Shown here piece after piece: positions 25,415 through 37,346 of a stretch of DNA of 64,000 nt. The translations under genes were made by a program, and so were the position numbers. Below the pieces are notes generated by a model that did not search any database, was not told the origin of the DNA, and saw only the letters and a program-made list of their open reading frames with translations. Numbering within the stretch: the first letter of the stretch is position 1; each line of letters opens with the position of its first letter. The DNA lies in contig NZ_RCNT01000009.1 of NCBI RefSeq assembly GCF_003688285.1, positions 62,001-126,000 of the forward strand, written 5' to 3'. Source of the DNA: Rhodophyticola porphyridii (GTDB lineage Bacteria; Pseudomonadota; Alphaproteobacteria; Rhodobacterales; Rhodobacteraceae).

Positions 25415-26172
25415 GATAACCTCATCGGAATGCCGGCTTTGGCCATGTGGGCCTTGGCCTCGGCGATGGTGTGGTCGCCGAAATGGAAGATCGATGCGGC
25501 CAGAACGGCGCTGGCATGGCCCTCGGTCACCCCTTCGACAAGATGATCCAGTGTGCCGACCCCGCCCGAGGCGATCACCGGGATCGGGACCGCATCGGCG
25601 ATGGCGCGGGTCAGCGGCAGGTTGAAGCCCGCCCGTGTACCGTCGCGATCCATCGAGGTCAGCAGGATCTCGCCCGCGCCCTTCGCGGCAACGGTTACGG
25701 CGAATTCGACCGCGTCGATGCCCGTCGGTTTGCGCCCGCCATGAGTGAAGATCTCCCATGTGCCGGGTGCTACGGTTTTCGCGTCAATCGCCACGACGAT
25801 GCATTGGGAGCCGAACCTGTCCGCGGCGCGCGCCACGACGTCGGGGTCCGCGACAGCGGCGGAATTGAAACTCACCTTGTCCGCGCCGGCCAGCAGCAAC
25901 GCGCGCACATCGTCCACCGTGCGGACCCCGCCGCCGATGGTGAGGGGCATGAAACATTGCTCCGCCGTGCGGGTCGCCAGATCATACATCGTGCCGCGGT
26001 TTTCATGGGTCGCGTGGATGTCGAGAAAGCAAAGCTCATCGGCCCCCGCCGCGTCATAGGCCCGCGCACTTTCCACCGGGTCGCCGGCATCGACCAGATC
26101 GACGAAGTTCACGCCCTTGACCACGCGCCCGTCAGCCACGTCGAGGCAGGGAATGATCCGGGTTTTCAGCAT
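25411..26172 (-). CDS. hisF: imidazole glycerol phosphate synthase, cyclase subunit
   Basis: A 253-residue (beta-alpha)8 barrel that uses ammonia from HisH to make IGP and AICAR from PRFAR. Asp11 lies in [20 protein letters not shown] and Asp130 in [11 protein letters not shown], the two catalytic acids of the family. Phosphate loops [10 protein letters not shown] and [11 protein letters not shown] are present. Good RBS (GGAAAGG) upstream. It overlaps hisE by four bases; a small membrane protein gene lies upstream on the same strand. Confidence 0.96.
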   Translation of the reverse strand: MLKTRIIPCLDVADGRVVKGVNFVDLVDAGDPVESARAYDAAGADELCFLDIHATHENRGTMYDLATRTAEQCFMPLTIGGGVRTVDDVRALLLAGADKVSFNSAAVADPDVVARAADRFGSQCIVVAIDAKTVAPGTWEIFTHGGRKPTGIDAVEFAVTVAAKGAGEILLTSMDRDGTRAGFNLPLTRAIADAVPIPVIASGGVGTLDHLVEGVTEGHASAVLAASIFHFGDHTIAEAKAHMAKAGIPMRLS

Positions 26173-26267
26173 GAAGGTGCCTTTCCGTCAGTGACACGGC
26201 TTTCTTTATGGCCAAAGCGCGGCACAGGCCAGAGGCGCGTGGAGACGGAGCGCGATGAAACGGCGCG

Positions 26268-26552
26268 CTAGTGGCCCGGAGGCCGCCTGCGACCGGAGAC
26301 CGCCAGCCAGGTGAGCGCCAGGGCCGCACCGATGGCCACCGGCAGCGACAGGAGCAGGACCCAGGCCGCGTTGAACGCTTTGGTCAGGTCCGGCCCCCGA
26401 TCCACCCCGTTCACGATACAGGACGTGGCAAAACCGCCATGGACAGTGCAGCCGTGGCGCGCGGCGAAGGCCTCGGCCCAGAACGGCCCGGCAATCGGCA
26501 GCAGGCAAGCGATCAGCAGCAGGCTGAGCAGGATATGGGCCAGCTTGCGCAT
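26268..26552 (-). CDS. small inner-membrane protein of unknown function
   Basis: A 94-residue protein with two hydrophobic segments: residues 5-24 (AHILLSLLLIACLLPIAGPF) and about 62-84 (AWVLLLSLPVAIGAALALTW). Between them, two cysteines (HGCTVHGG, ATSCIVNG) could form a disulfide in the periplasm, with FNPY-free acidic loop VDRGPDLTKAF. RBS AAAGGACA supports the start. It sits between hisA and hisF on the same strand and may ride on their transcript. I know no function for it. Confidence 0.7.
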   Translation of the reverse strand: MRKLAHILLSLLLIACLLPIAGPFWAEAFAARHGCTVHGGFATSCIVNGVDRGPDLTKAFNAAWVLLLSLPVAIGAALALTWLAVSGRRRPPGH

Positions 26553-26704
26553 CTGAATGTCCTTTCGCGAAGTGGAACGCTACCGGTAGGACGGGTCGGG
26601 CCGGGAAAAGGTTCAACCGGGATGCGGCGCGTCGCGCCCGCAGGGATCGGCACGCCCCCCCCCGAGACAGGCCACGGATGGCCCCGAGGGCCTGTGCGCC
26701 CCGC

Positions 26705-27424
26705 CTAGCGCGTCAGGGCCGCCAGTGCCGCAGCAAGATCCAGCGCCCCGTCATAGAGCGCGCGGCCCGAGATCGCGCCGGCGATAACGCCCGTATCCCG
26801 CAACGCCACCAGATCGGAGAGGGAGGAGACCCCCCCCGACGCGATCACCGGGATCGTGGTGGCGCGCGCCAGATCGGCAGTGGCCGCCACATTCGGGCCC
26901 TGCATCGCGCCATCGCGGTTTATGTCGGTATAGATGATCGCGGCCACGCCCGCATCTTCGAAGCTGCGCGCCAGGTCGGTCACCATCAGGTCCGTCTCCT
27001 CGGCCCAGCCCCGCGTGGCCACACGGCCCTCGCGCGCATCGAGCCCGACCGCGACCTGCCCCGGGAAGGCTTTCGCCGCCGCGCGTACAAGATCGGGGTC
27101 CTCCACGGCCACGGTGCCCAGTATCACCCGCGCAATCCCGCGCGCGAGCCACATCTCGATGGTGGCCATATCCCGGATGCCGCCGCCCAGTTGCGCGGGC
27201 ACCGTGGTTTCCGCAAGGATCTTCTCGACCGCTGCACCATTCACGGGCTGGCCTTCGAACGCGCCATTCAGATCGACCAGATGCAGCCACTGACATCCGG
27301 CATCCTGAAAGGCCCGGGCCTGAGCCGCGGGGTCGTCATTGAACACCGTCGTCTTGTCCATATCCCCCTTCAGCAGGCGCACGGCCTGGCCATCCTTCAG
27401 GTCAATCGCGGGGTAGAGGATCAT
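26705..27424 (-). CDS. hisA: ProFAR isomerase
   Basis: A 239-residue (beta-alpha)8 barrel performing the Amadori rearrangement of ProFAR to PRFAR in histidine biosynthesis. Catalytic Asp8 lies in [17 protein letters not shown] and the second acid in [12 protein letters not shown]. Phosphate loops are [16 protein letters not shown] and [19 protein letters not shown] precedes ATG 27424. The gene is separated from hisH by a DUF2147 gene on the other strand, so it is in a different transcript from hisB-hisH. Confidence 0.95.
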   Translation of the reverse strand: MILYPAIDLKDGQAVRLLKGDMDKTTVFNDDPAAQARAFQDAGCQWLHLVDLNGAFEGQPVNGAAVEKILAETTVPAQLGGGIRDMATIEMWLARGIARVILGTVAVEDPDLVRAAAKAFPGQVAVGLDAREGRVATRGWAEETDLMVTDLARSFEDAGVAAIIYTDINRDGAMQGPNVAATADLARATTIPVIASGGVSSLSDLVALRDTGVIAGAISGRALYDGALDLAAALAALTR

Positions 27425-27570
27425 CTGTGCGGCCTTTCACGGGTCGGGATCGGCACCTTTTGGCCCAGACATCGCCGATTGCCAAGCCGGCCCGGCAAGT
27501 GCCCCTTACGTCAGGCTTGCCTTGAGGCCCGCACTTGCAGCAACATTGCTTCAGTCTGCGGGAGGAGACC

Positions 27571-27969
27571 ATGATGAAACATATGATTTTGGCCGCCGTG
27601 GCGAGCCTTGCATTTGCCGGGGTGGCGCATGCGGACGATCTGATCGGCAACTGGCGCACGGCGCCGGACGACAATGGCAATACCGGGATCATCCAGGTCC
27701 AGCAATGCGGTGCGGCGCTCTGCGGCACGCTGATCGAGGCCTTTGATGCCTCGGGTGCGACGATGACCTCGGAAAATGTCGGTCGCCAGATCATCTGGGA
27801 TACGGTGCCCGAGGGCGGCGGCGAATATCGCGGACGGCTCTATTCGCCAGACCGCGACCGCACCTATCGTTCACGGTTGCAGCTCTCCGGTGATCAGCTG
27901 GTCGTATCGGGCTGTGTCATGGGCGGGGCCGTGTGCCGCGAAGGCGGACGCTGGCAACGGGTGAACTGA
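27571..27969 (+). CDS. secreted DUF2147 protein
   Basis: A 132-residue exported protein: a Sec signal peptide (MMKHMILAAVASLAFAGVAH, cleavage near AHA-DD) is followed by a DUF2147 domain, DLIGNWRTAPDDNGNTGIIQ, QCGAALCGTLIEAF, YRGRLYSPDRDRTYRSRLQL and a C-terminal paired Cys region (SGCVMGGAVCREGGRWQRV). The lipocalin-like fold is secreted and of unknown role. GGAGGAGACC precedes ATG 27571, so the extension to 27535 is dropped. It splits the his genes on the opposite strand. Confidence 0.83.
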   Translation: MMKHMILAAVASLAFAGVAHADDLIGNWRTAPDDNGNTGIIQVQQCGAALCGTLIEAFDASGATMTSENVGRQIIWDTVPEGGGEYRGRLYSPDRDRTYRSRLQLSGDQLVVSGCVMGGAVCREGGRWQRVN

Positions 27970-28076
27970 CGTCGGGGCCTTCTTCGGGGCGTCTCTTCCG
28001 GATCTGGTAGGCTACCCTCTACAAAGAGGTTGGTTGGCGGATGTGCCACGGCTCTGCAGGAGCCGGGCGCAATCCG

Positions 28077-28715
28077 TCAGGGTGTCCAGCCCAGAAAGTT
28101 GGAAATCAGGCGCAAGCCCGCGCGTTGGCTCTTTTCCGGGTGAAACTGTGTCCCGACCACGTTGCCGCGCCCCACGATCGCCGTCACCGGACCGCCATAA
28201 TCGACATGGGCCAGAAGATCCTCCGCGGCGGCCACCTGCATGTGGTAGGAATGCACGAAATAGGCGTGATCGCCCGTTGCAAGCCCGGACAGGACCGGGT
28301 GAGCGCGGTCGATAACCAGGTCGTTCCAGCCCATATGCGGCACCTTCATCCCCGGCTCTGCGGGGGCAATTCGCACAACTTCGCCCGGCACCCAGCCAAA
28401 CCCCGCCACATCCTCGTATTCGCGCCCCCAGGAGGCCAGCATCTGCATGCCCACACAGATGCCCAGGAACGGTACGCCGCGGGTCTCCACCGCCTCGACA
28501 ATCGCCTCTTCCAGGCCGTCGATCGCCTGCAACCCACGGCGGCAGGCCGGAAATGCCCCGTCGCCGGGCAGCACGATCCGCGACGCGGCCGCCACATCCT
28601 CGGGCCGGTCCGTGACGATCACCGGGGCATGACCGCCCTCGCGCGCCATACGCTGAAACGCCTTCTCCGCCGAATGCAGATTGCCGCTGTCGTAATCGAT
28701 CAGAACGGTGGTCAT
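28077..28715 (-). CDS. hisH: imidazole glycerol phosphate synthase, glutaminase subunit
   Basis: A 212-residue class I glutamine amidotransferase that supplies ammonia to HisF. The triad is Cys87 in FLGICVGMQML, His192 and Glu194 in GTQFHPEKSQ. The N-terminal VLIDYDSGNLHS and VLPGDGAFPAC (oxyanion region) are standard. The start at 28715 is four bases after the hisB stop; the longer frame to 29063 is a shadow in hisB. Confidence 0.95.
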   Translation of the reverse strand: MTTVLIDYDSGNLHSAEKAFQRMAREGGHAPVIVTDRPEDVAAASRIVLPGDGAFPACRRGLQAIDGLEEAIVEAVETRGVPFLGICVGMQMLASWGREYEDVAGFGWVPGEVVRIAPAEPGMKVPHMGWNDLVIDRAHPVLSGLATGDHAYFVHSYHMQVAAAEDLLAHVDYGGPVTAIVGRGNVVGTQFHPEKSQRAGLRLISNFLGWTP

Positions 28716-28719
28716 CCGG

Positions 28720-29307
28720 TCACAGGGAGCCTTTTGTGGAGGGCACGGCATCGGCCTTGCGCGGGTCAATCTCCACAGCCTCACGCAGCGCGCGGGCGAC
28801 CGCCTTGAACGCAGCCTCCGCGATATGATGGCTGTTGATCCCGTGCAAGCCGTCCACATGCAGGGTGATCCCGCCATGGGTGGCCAGCGCCTGAAAGAAC
28901 TCACGCACGAGTTCGGTATCGAAGGTGCCGATACTGGACGTTGGCATTTCCAGATGCCAGACCAGATAGGGACGCCCGGAGAGATCGAGCGCCGCGCGAA
29001 CCAGCGCGTCATCCATCGGCAGAAGGCAGGCGCCGTAGCGCCGGATGCCGCGTTTGTCGCCAAGGGCCTGCGTCAGCGCCTGACCAAGGGCGATGCCGAC
29101 ATCCTCCACACTGTGGTGGTCGTCGATATGCAGATCGCCCGCGCAGCGCACGCTCATGTCGATCAGCGCGTGGCGCGCCAGCTGGTCGAGCATGTGATCG
29201 AAAAAACCCACGCCGGTCTGATTGTCATAGGCGCCGCTGCCGTCGAGATTGATCTCGACGCTGATATCGGTTTCCGCCGTCTTGCGAGTGATCTTTGCGC
29301 TGCGCAT
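28720..29307 (-). CDS. hisB: imidazoleglycerol-phosphate dehydratase
   Basis: A 195-residue monofunctional IGPD, a Mn-dependent dehydratase making imidazole acetol phosphate. The two HxxE/HHxxE-type metal motifs are visible as [19 protein letters not shown] and [19 protein letters not shown], with [14 protein letters not shown] and the substrate loop [14 protein letters not shown]. It has no phosphatase domain, as usual outside the enterobacteria. It is the first gene of the hisB-hisH pair. About 110 bases of non-coding sequence separate it from hutC. Confidence 0.95.
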   Translation of the reverse strand: MRSAKITRKTAETDISVEINLDGSGAYDNQTGVGFFDHMLDQLARHALIDMSVRCAGDLHIDDHHSVEDVGIALGQALTQALGDKRGIRRYGACLLPMDDALVRAALDLSGRPYLVWHLEMPTSSIGTFDTELVREFFQALATHGGITLHVDGLHGINSHHIAEAAFKAVARALREAVEIDPRKADAVPSTKGSL

Positions 29308-29417
29308 CCTGCGCCTCCGGTTGCGGTGTCGGCGCGGTTATAGGTGGGCACGGACGCGCTGCCTAGGGGCAGGTCTTCGCTGATGGCGAAAAGGTTGCAA
29401 TTTGAACAGTATCCACC

Positions 29418-30104
29418 TCACAGCGTGGAATGCAGGAGGTGCCCGGGCCGGTGGCTGAGCCGGACGGTGGTCACGGCCGATGCGTGATCCCATGTGGTGC
29501 GGGTCAGAACAAGGCCGGCGTCGCCCGCAGCCACCTGCAAGGCGGCCGCGGTTTGTGGCGGCAGGGGTTCCGCCGCGATGGTCAGATTGCCATGGGTGTA
29601 GGGCGCATGGGTCAACAGCCATTCATTGGCGCTGATCCGGGTGAAATCGGCGGTCTCCGCCCCGAGCACGACGGCCGGATTGATCCAGCGATCCTCAAGC
29701 AGATATGGCCGCGCATCCGCGAGATGACACGCGAGCAGATGCACAAGCGGCGTGCCGGTCTCGATCCGCAAAGCGGCGCGGATCGAGGCCGGCGCCGGGC
29801 CGATCTGCCGCGAGATCAGGCGATAGCCGTACCGGGCGCCCCGATCTTCGATGTCCCGGCGGATCAGCGGGATCTCGATCACTGCCTTGCCGACCGGATG
29901 CAGAGTGACCCGCGTGCCGGCCTTTCGGCGCCGGTCCAGAAGCCCGGTTTCCGCCAGGGTGCGCAGGGCCCGGTTGACCGTGGCCCGCGCACAGCCGAAT
30001 TCCTGGGCCAGATCGGTCTCGTTCGGGATCAGGTCGCCCGGTTTCCACTGTCGGGTGTGAATGCGGCGCAGCACCTCGTCATGGATCTCCTGCCACGAAT
30101 TCAT
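29418..30104 (-). CDS. hutC: histidine utilisation repressor HutC (GntR family)
   Basis: A 228-residue GntR-family repressor. Residues 1-70 form the winged helix (WQEIHDEVLRRIHTRQWKPG, then DLAQEFGCARATVNRALRTL as helix-turn-helix). The rest is a UTRA ligand domain (LLACHLADARPYLLEDRWIN, a feature of HutC that binds urocanate). It starts 11 bases after hutF with AGGA upstream, so hutF-hutC is one operon. It presumably represses itself and the divergent hutIHGU operon from the site at 31504-31523, with urocanate as inducer, by family precedent. Confidence 0.92.
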   Translation of the reverse strand: MNSWQEIHDEVLRRIHTRQWKPGDLIPNETDLAQEFGCARATVNRALRTLAETGLLDRRRKAGTRVTLHPVGKAVIEIPLIRRDIEDRGARYGYRLISRQIGPAPASIRAALRIETGTPLVHLLACHLADARPYLLEDRWINPAVVLGAETADFTRISANEWLLTHAPYTHGNLTIAAEPLPPQTAAALQVAAGDAGLVLTRTTWDHASAVTTVRLSHRPGHLLHSTL

Positions 30105-30115
30105 CGCCGTTCCTG

Positions 30116-31480
30116 TCACAACGCGGCCCGCAGATCGTTGATGGCCCGCATGTAGGCCGTGGTGATCCGGTCGCGCTCTACATGCCGGCCCGCACGCACC
30201 ATGTGCCGACCTGCGGACCATACGTCGCTGACCAGCCCATCGCCGCCAGCGAAGATGTAGCTGTCGAGGATCGTGTCCCCCGAAAGGCCGGCCAGATCCG
30301 GCGCGGTCAGATCAAGCGCCATCAGATCGGCCCAGTCCCCGTTGCGAAGCGCCCCGGTCTTGCGCCCCGCCGCTATTGCGCCGCCCGCCAGCATCGCATC
30401 GAACAGCCGGCGGCCGGTGGAGTGCGCAGGTGTCGCCAACGCCGCGCGGGACCGGTCGCGAAGGCGTTGGGAATACTCCAGAACCCGCAATTCCTCGGCC
30501 AGGGCAATGCGGATGTTGCTGTCGGACCCGATGGCGAGGCGGCCATCGTTCTGCATCCAGTGAACGCAATCGAAAATGCCGTCGCCCAGGTTGGATTCAG
30601 TGATCGGGCACAGAACGGCGTTGGCTCCGGATCGGGCAAGAGCGGCGGTTTCCGCGCGTGTCATCTGCGTGCAGTGGATCAGCGACCAGCGGGCATCCAG
30701 ATCCAGATGGTCTAGCGCCCATTCCACGGGCCGCTGGCCCCATTCGGACTCGACCTCCTCCACCTCGGCGATCTGTTCGGCCAGATGCATATGGATCGGC
30801 CCGCCGCCACCCAGCCCCGAGGCAAAGGGAATATCCGCGCGCGCCACAGCCCGAAGGCTGTGCAGCGCCACACCCATCTGCCAGTCCGCCGGCCCTGTCG
30901 CCATTGCGTGATGGCTGGAATCGTGCAGGGCCGCGAACCCGTCAAGATCGTTGCCGAAACGGATTTGCCCGCGTCCAAGCGGGCGCTGGTCGCAGCCGCC
31001 ATGCTGATAGAAGGTCGGCAATAGCGTCAGGCCGATCCCGCTTTGATCGGCCGCCGCCCCGATGCGGGAGGCCATTTCCCCCAGAAACGGATAGGGGTGC
31101 CCGTCGGGCTGATGGTGCAGGTAGTGAAACTCCACATTCGTGGCATATCCGGCCTCCAGCATTTCCATCTGTACGAAGGCGGCGATTGCCTGCACCTGAT
31201 CGGGGTCAAGCCGGTCCAGAAACCGGAACATCAGCCTGCGCCATGTCCAGAAACTGTCTGCCGGGTCGGGGCCACGCGCTTCGGTCAACCCGGCCATGGC
31301 CCGCTGAAATGCATGGGAATGCGCGTTCACGGGCGCCGGCAGCAGGCAACCGACACGGGTACCGACGGGCGGCGTATCGGCCCTTACGCCAGCGATCGCC
31401 CCGCTATCGGCAATCGTGACGGTGACGTGGTTTTGCCAGCCCTCCGGTGTCAGCGCCTGTTCGGCCCAGATCTGTGTCAC
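30116..31480 (-). CDS. hutF: formimidoylglutamate deiminase
   Basis: An amidohydrolase-superfamily zinc enzyme that converts N-formimidoyl-glutamate to N-formylglutamate and ammonia. It has the metal motif [60 protein letters not shown] and [15 protein letters not shown], all typical of HutF. I choose GTG 31480 (protein beginning [15 protein letters not shown], 454 residues): AGGA lies seven bases upstream. The alternative ATG at 31519 falls within the HutC operator. hutC follows. With hutG it forms the two-step formylglutamate route. Confidence 0.93.
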   Translation of the reverse strand: MTQIWAEQALTPEGWQNHVTVTIADSGAIAGVRADTPPVGTRVGCLLPAPVNAHSHAFQRAMAGLTEARGPDPADSFWTWRRLMFRFLDRLDPDQVQAIAAFVQMEMLEAGYATNVEFHYLHHQPDGHPYPFLGEMASRIGAAADQSGIGLTLLPTFYQHGGCDQRPLGRGQIRFGNDLDGFAALHDSSHHAMATGPADWQMGVALHSLRAVARADIPFASGLGGGGPIHMHLAEQIAEVEEVESEWGQRPVEWALDHLDLDARWSLIHCTQMTRAETAALARSGANAVLCPITESNLGDGIFDCVHWMQNDGRLAIGSDSNIRIALAEELRVLEYSQRLRDRSRAALATPAHSTGRRLFDAMLAGGAIAAGRKTGALRNGDWADLMALDLTAPDLAGLSGDTILDSYIFAGGDGLVSDVWSAGRHMVRAGRHVERDRITTAYMRAINDLRAAL

Positions 31481-31503
31481 GGCAGTGTCCTGTCTTGACA
31501 GTA

Positions 31504-31523
31504 TATTATGTGCAGACATAATA
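31504..31523. promoter_or_regulatory. HutC operator between hutF and hutI
   Basis: Eight-base arms TATTATGT and ACATAATA enclose GCAG, a perfect palindrome of 20 bases in the 76-base gap between the hutF and hutI starts. It is shared by the divergent hutF-hutC and hutI-hutU operons and is placed where a GntR-family repressor would block both promoters. The assignment to HutC is inference from position. Confidence 0.75.
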
Positions 31524-31556
31524 AGCCAAGGATGTCGACGAAAACAAGGGCGGATA

Positions 31557-32756
31557 ATGCGGATGCTGCTGACGCGCGCGACCCTGGCGACCATGACAGG
31601 CGATGTGCCCTACGGCCTGATCCCTGATGGCGCGCTGGCCCTCGCGAACGGGCGGATCGAATGGGTCGGCCCGGCGAAGGCGATACCGGAGGTCTATCGG
31701 GGCGGCCCGGTGCACGACCTGGGCGGGCGGCTGGTCACGCCCGGCCTGATCGATTGCCACACCCATCTGGTCTTTGCAGGCAATCGCGCGCGGGAGTTCG
31801 AGATGCGGCTGACCGGGGCAAGCTATGCCGAGCTGGCCAGGGCAGGCGGCGGCATCATGTCCACCGTAGCCGCCACCCGCGCCGCCAGCATGGACGATTT
31901 GCTGGCCGATGCGCTGCCCCGCCTTGATGCGATGATTGCCGAGGGTGTGACTGTGGTCGAGGTGAAATCGGGATATGGTCTGGATCGCGAGACCGAGTTG
32001 AGGATGTTGCGGGCGGCACGCGCGCTGTCGGATCTGCGCGAGATCCGCACCGTCACCAGCTATCTGGGCGCGCATGCGGTCCCGGCGGAGTATCAGGGCC
32101 GGGCGGATGTCTATCTGGACGAGGTCTGCCTGCCGGTGCTGGAGGCCGCGGCCGCCGAAGGGCTGGTCGATGCGGTCGACGGGTTTTGCGAAGGCATCGC
32201 CTTCGACAGCGGCCAGATGGCGCGGGTGTTCGACCGGGCGCAGGCGCTTGGTCTGCCGGTGAAGCTGCACGCCGAGCAATTGTCCCATCAAGGCGGCGCG
32301 GCGCTGGCCGCGCGCTACGGGGCCCTGTCGGCGGACCATCTGGAATACGCGACTGAGGCAGATGCGCGGGTAATGGCCGCGGCAGGCACGGTTGCGGTGC
32401 TGCTGCCGGGTGCGTTTTACACGTTGCGTGAAACGCAGACCCCGCCGGTGGAGATGTTTCGCGATCATGGCGTGCCGATGGCCCTCGCGACGGATGCCAA
32501 TCCGGGCTCGTCGCCCATGGTGTCGCTGCTTCTGGCGATGAATATGGGCTGCACCCTGTTCCGGCTGACCCCCGAGGAGGCGCTGGCCGGCGTTACCCGC
32601 AACGCGGCCCGAGCGCTCGGCATCGCGGATATGGGCGTTCTGGCGCCCGATATGCGGGCCGATCTGGCGGTCTGGAATGTGGAAAACCCCGGAGAGCTGG
32701 CTTACCGGATCGGGGTCAACCGGCTTCACCGGCGTATCGTGGGGGGCAATCTGTGA
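31557..32756 (+). CDS. hutI: imidazolonepropionase
   Basis: A 399-residue metallo-amidohydrolase that opens imidazolone propionate to N-formimidoyl-glutamate. The metal site motif is [20 protein letters not shown], followed by [58 protein letters not shown] and [25 protein letters not shown] lies before ATG 31557 (a second ATG at 31563 is possible). Its stop overlaps the hutH start (GTGA). First gene of the rightward hut operon under the HutC palindrome. Confidence 0.95.
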   Translation: MRMLLTRATLATMTGDVPYGLIPDGALALANGRIEWVGPAKAIPEVYRGGPVHDLGGRLVTPGLIDCHTHLVFAGNRAREFEMRLTGASYAELARAGGGIMSTVAATRAASMDDLLADALPRLDAMIAEGVTVVEVKSGYGLDRETELRMLRAARALSDLREIRTVTSYLGAHAVPAEYQGRADVYLDEVCLPVLEAAAAEGLVDAVDGFCEGIAFDSGQMARVFDRAQALGLPVKLHAEQLSHQGGAALAARYGALSADHLEYATEADARVMAAAGTVAVLLPGAFYTLRETQTPPVEMFRDHGVPMALATDANPGSSPMVSLLLAMNMGCTLFRLTPEEALAGVTRNAARALGIADMGVLAPDMRADLAVWNVENPGELAYRIGVNRLHRRIVGGNL

Positions 32757-34294
32757 GCGTGGTTCTGACACCTTCCGCCGTCGGCCTTGGCGATCTGGAA
32801 CGGATCTGGCGTGGGCGCGAAGCGGTGGATATCGCGGAAACCGCCCGCGCCCCGGTGGAGGCCGCCGCAAGAATGGTCGAGCAGGCAGCCGAGGGCGACG
32901 CGGCTGTGTACGGCGTCAACACCGGCTTCGGCAAACTGGCCAGCATCAAGATCGCCCCCGAGGATACCGCAACATTGCAGCGCAATCTGGTGTTGTCCCA
33001 CTGCTGCGGCGTGGGCACGCCGCTGGATGCGCCGACAACCCGGCTGATGATGGTGCTGAAACTGTTGTCTCTGGGCCGCGGTGCATCGGGTGTGGCATGG
33101 AGCACGATCGCTCTGATCCGCGATATGGTGAACGCGGGCGTCATTCCGGTGATCCCCGATCAGGGATCCGTCGGGGCATCGGGTGATCTGGCCCCGCTGG
33201 CGCATATGGCCGCCGTGATGATCGGCAGCGGCGAGGCGGTTTTCGACGGGACGCGGATGCCGGGCGCCAAGGCATTGACTGCGGCGGGGCTGCGGCCCGT
33301 GACCCTGCGCGCGAAGGAAGGGCTTGCCCTGATCAACGGCACCCAGTTTTCAACGGCCTGCGCGCTTGTCGGCCTGTTCAAGGCCTGGACCAATGCGGCG
33401 GCGTCGATCGTGACGGGGGCTCTTTCGACCGATGCGATCATGGGCTCCACCGCGCCGATGCTGGCCGAGCTGCACGCGCTGCGCGGCCATGCCGGGCAGA
33501 TTGCGGTGGCCGCGGCGCAGCGGGCGCTTATGGCGGGCTCGGAAATTCGCGAAAGCCATCGCGACGGCGACACACGGGTGCAGGATCCGTACTGCATCCG
33601 CTGCCAGCCTCAGGTCACCGGCGCGGCGCTGGATCTGCTATGGTTCGCGGGCCGAACGCTGGAGATCGAAGCCAATGCCGTGACCGACAACCCACTGATC
33701 CTGCTTGATCAGGGCCGGATCGTGTCGGGCGGAAACTTCCACGCCGAACCCGTGGCGCTGGCCGCGGATCAGATTGCGCTGGCGCTGGCAGAGATTGGCG
33801 CGATCGCGCAGCGGCGTGTCGCGTTGATGGTCGACCCGACGCTCAGCTTCGATCTGCCGGCGTTCCTGACGCCGGCGCCGGGGTTGAATTCCGGCCTGAT
33901 GATCGCCGAGGTGACCACCGCCGCGCTGATGAGCGAGAACAAGCATCTGGCGAACCCCTGTTCCACCGACAGCACGCCGACCTCCGCCAATCAGGAGGAT
34001 CATGTCAGCATGGCCGCCCATGCAGCGCGGCGGCTGGACCGGATGAATGCCAATCTCAACACGATCCTCGGGGTGGAACTGATTTGCGCGGCACAAGGCA
34101 TCGAATTTCGCGCGCCCCTGCGGACCAGCGCGGCTTTGCAGGCGGTGATGGCGAAAACCCGTGCGGTCATCCCGACCATCGGCGAGGACAGGTATCTGGC
34201 CGATGATCTGGCCCGGGCCGCAGCCCTCGTGGCCGAAGGGGTACTGGCCGACGGGGCCGATCTGCCCGGCTATGCGGATCGGGGGCGGGAATGA
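32753..34294 (+). CDS. hutH: histidine ammonia-lyase
   Basis: A 513-residue enzyme deaminating L-histidine to trans-urocanate. The MIO cofactor forms from Ala142-Ser143-Gly144 in [14 protein letters not shown], the same numbering as in Pseudomonas HutH. Also seen are [61 protein letters not shown] and SADNP-type [12 protein letters not shown]. The start is GTG 32753 overlapping the hutI stop by four bases; hutG overlaps its stop (ATGA). First step of the hut pathway. Confidence 0.96.
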   Translation: MSVVLTPSAVGLGDLERIWRGREAVDIAETARAPVEAAARMVEQAAEGDAAVYGVNTGFGKLASIKIAPEDTATLQRNLVLSHCCGVGTPLDAPTTRLMMVLKLLSLGRGASGVAWSTIALIRDMVNAGVIPVIPDQGSVGASGDLAPLAHMAAVMIGSGEAVFDGTRMPGAKALTAAGLRPVTLRAKEGLALINGTQFSTACALVGLFKAWTNAAASIVTGALSTDAIMGSTAPMLAELHALRGHAGQIAVAAAQRALMAGSEIRESHRDGDTRVQDPYCIRCQPQVTGAALDLLWFAGRTLEIEANAVTDNPLILLDQGRIVSGGNFHAEPVALAADQIALALAEIGAIAQRRVALMVDPTLSFDLPAFLTPAPGLNSGLMIAEVTTAALMSENKHLANPCSTDSTPTSANQEDHVSMAAHAARRLDRMNANLNTILGVELICAAQGIEFRAPLRTSAALQAVMAKTRAVIPTIGEDRYLADDLARAAALVAEGVLADGADLPGYADRGRE

Positions 34295-35085
34295 CGCCGG
34301 TCGAGGTGCTTCGCGGCGGCGGACCGGTTATCCTGGGCATGCCGCATACGGGAACCTGGCTGCCCGATTGCGTCGCCGATGCGCTGAACCCCCGTGGCCG
34401 CGCCCTGTCGGATACGGATTGGCATGTCGATGAGCTTTATCGGGGCCTTCTACCCGATGTCACAACGGTTCGCGCGGTGTTTCACCGTTATGTCGTCGAC
34501 CCAAATCGTGACCCGGCCGGCGGCAGCCTTTATCCCGGGCAGAACACCACCGGGCTGGTGCCGCTGACGGACTTCGACGGGCAGGCGATTTGGGACAGCC
34601 CGCCGGACCAGCCGGAGATCGCCCGGCGCGTTGCCCGGTTCCACGCCGCTTATCATGACGCATTGGCGGCCGAGATCCGGCGGGTAAAGGCGATCCACGG
34701 GGTGGCCATTCTGTACGATTGCCACTCGATCCGCGCGACCGTTCCGCATCTTTTCAGGGGTGTCCTGCCGGATCTCAATATCGGGACCTATGACGGCGTG
34801 TCGGCGGCGCCGCAGGTGGAGGCCGCGGTGGCCGGCATCTGCGCATCCGCCGGGGGGTATTCCAGCGTGGTGAATGGCCGCTTCAAAGGTGGCTGGACCA
34901 CGCGCCATTACGGGCGGCCCCGGCACGGCGTTCATGCGATCCAGATGGAACTGGCCCAATCGACCTATCTGACCGAGGAGGCGCCACCCTGGATCTTCGA
35001 CCGGGACCGGGCCGCCCGGTTGCGCGCTGTCCTGCAAGACATCCTTGAAACCCTGGCCGATCTGGCCCCTAGGCTCAGGAGCTGA
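34291..35085 (+). CDS. hutG: N-formylglutamate deformylase
   Basis: A 264-residue zinc hydrolase of the N-formylglutamate amidohydrolase family that releases formate and L-glutamate in the last step of the hut pathway. Visible features are [80 protein letters not shown] and [13 protein letters not shown]. Its start overlaps hutH by four bases, so assignment to the hut role is strong. A second, distant family member lies at 61624-62415. Confidence 0.95.
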   Translation: MTPVEVLRGGGPVILGMPHTGTWLPDCVADALNPRGRALSDTDWHVDELYRGLLPDVTTVRAVFHRYVVDPNRDPAGGSLYPGQNTTGLVPLTDFDGQAIWDSPPDQPEIARRVARFHAAYHDALAAEIRRVKAIHGVAILYDCHSIRATVPHLFRGVLPDLNIGTYDGVSAAPQVEAAVAGICASAGGYSSVVNGRFKGGWTTRHYGRPRHGVHAIQMELAQSTYLTEEAPPWIFDRDRAARLRAVLQDILETLADLAPRLRS

Positions 35086-35090
35086 CCCCG

Positions 35091-36751
<1,661 letters not shown>

Positions 36752-36755
<4 letters not shown>

Positions 36756-37267
36756 GCCGCCCTGGCGGGCAGGTGGGTCTCGATCCAGGTCAGGATCGTG
36801 TCCTGCACGGGGTCGAGTGGTACGGCAAGGTCATCGGTGAAATCGAGAAAGGCCTGCCTGTTCAAACGGTTGACGCCAACCAGTACAGGCAGCCCAAGCG
36901 CAAGCGCGTCGGCAATGACGGGCCGAAAGCCGCGACCCTCGGCCTCGTGCTTGCCGAACTTGTTGACGACAAGCAGATCCGCTCCCTTGGCCAGATCGGC
37001 CTGCACCTGCGCCACCGCCGCTTCCAATGCCGCGGGGTCCAGCCGGCACCCCCGGGACGCGCGCCCCAGGGTCTGGGAGATACGGATGACCGGGCCCGCG
37101 GGCAGCACACGTACATCCATGTCGCAGCGGTGATCACCCTTGCGCCCGGTATTGATCTGGACGGTGCCGCAGGGCATTCGACCTTGGGCCAGAAGCGTTT
37201 CCGCCACACCTGCCAGCAGCAGGTCGGTGTCGCCGCGCCCGGCGGCCATTGTGTACGCGATGTTCAT
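36752..37267 (-). CDS. DUF2478 protein, predicted NTP-binding
   Basis: A 171-residue DUF2478 member. The N-terminus [20 protein letters not shown] is the family's nucleotide-loop-like segment, followed by [20 protein letters not shown] and [20 protein letters not shown], ending [20 protein letters not shown]. The family tends to be found near molybdate transport and molybdoenzyme genes, and here it is last in the narK1 to DUF2478 string, which fits support of the nitrate reductase molybdenum cofactor. That role is inference. The start at 37267 is preferred over the longer frame to 37339. Confidence 0.75.
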
Positions 37268-37346
37268 GTTCAAGCCTCGGTTCCTGATCCCGGTGGATAG
37301 CAAAAGTGTTTCGGATGCGTTCGGTGATGCGGGGGCCATGGGCCGG

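Noticed and set aside
31480-31519. hutF start at ATG 31519
   Set aside because: It would place the HutC palindrome within the gene, has no RBS, and adds residues that do not belong to the family start.
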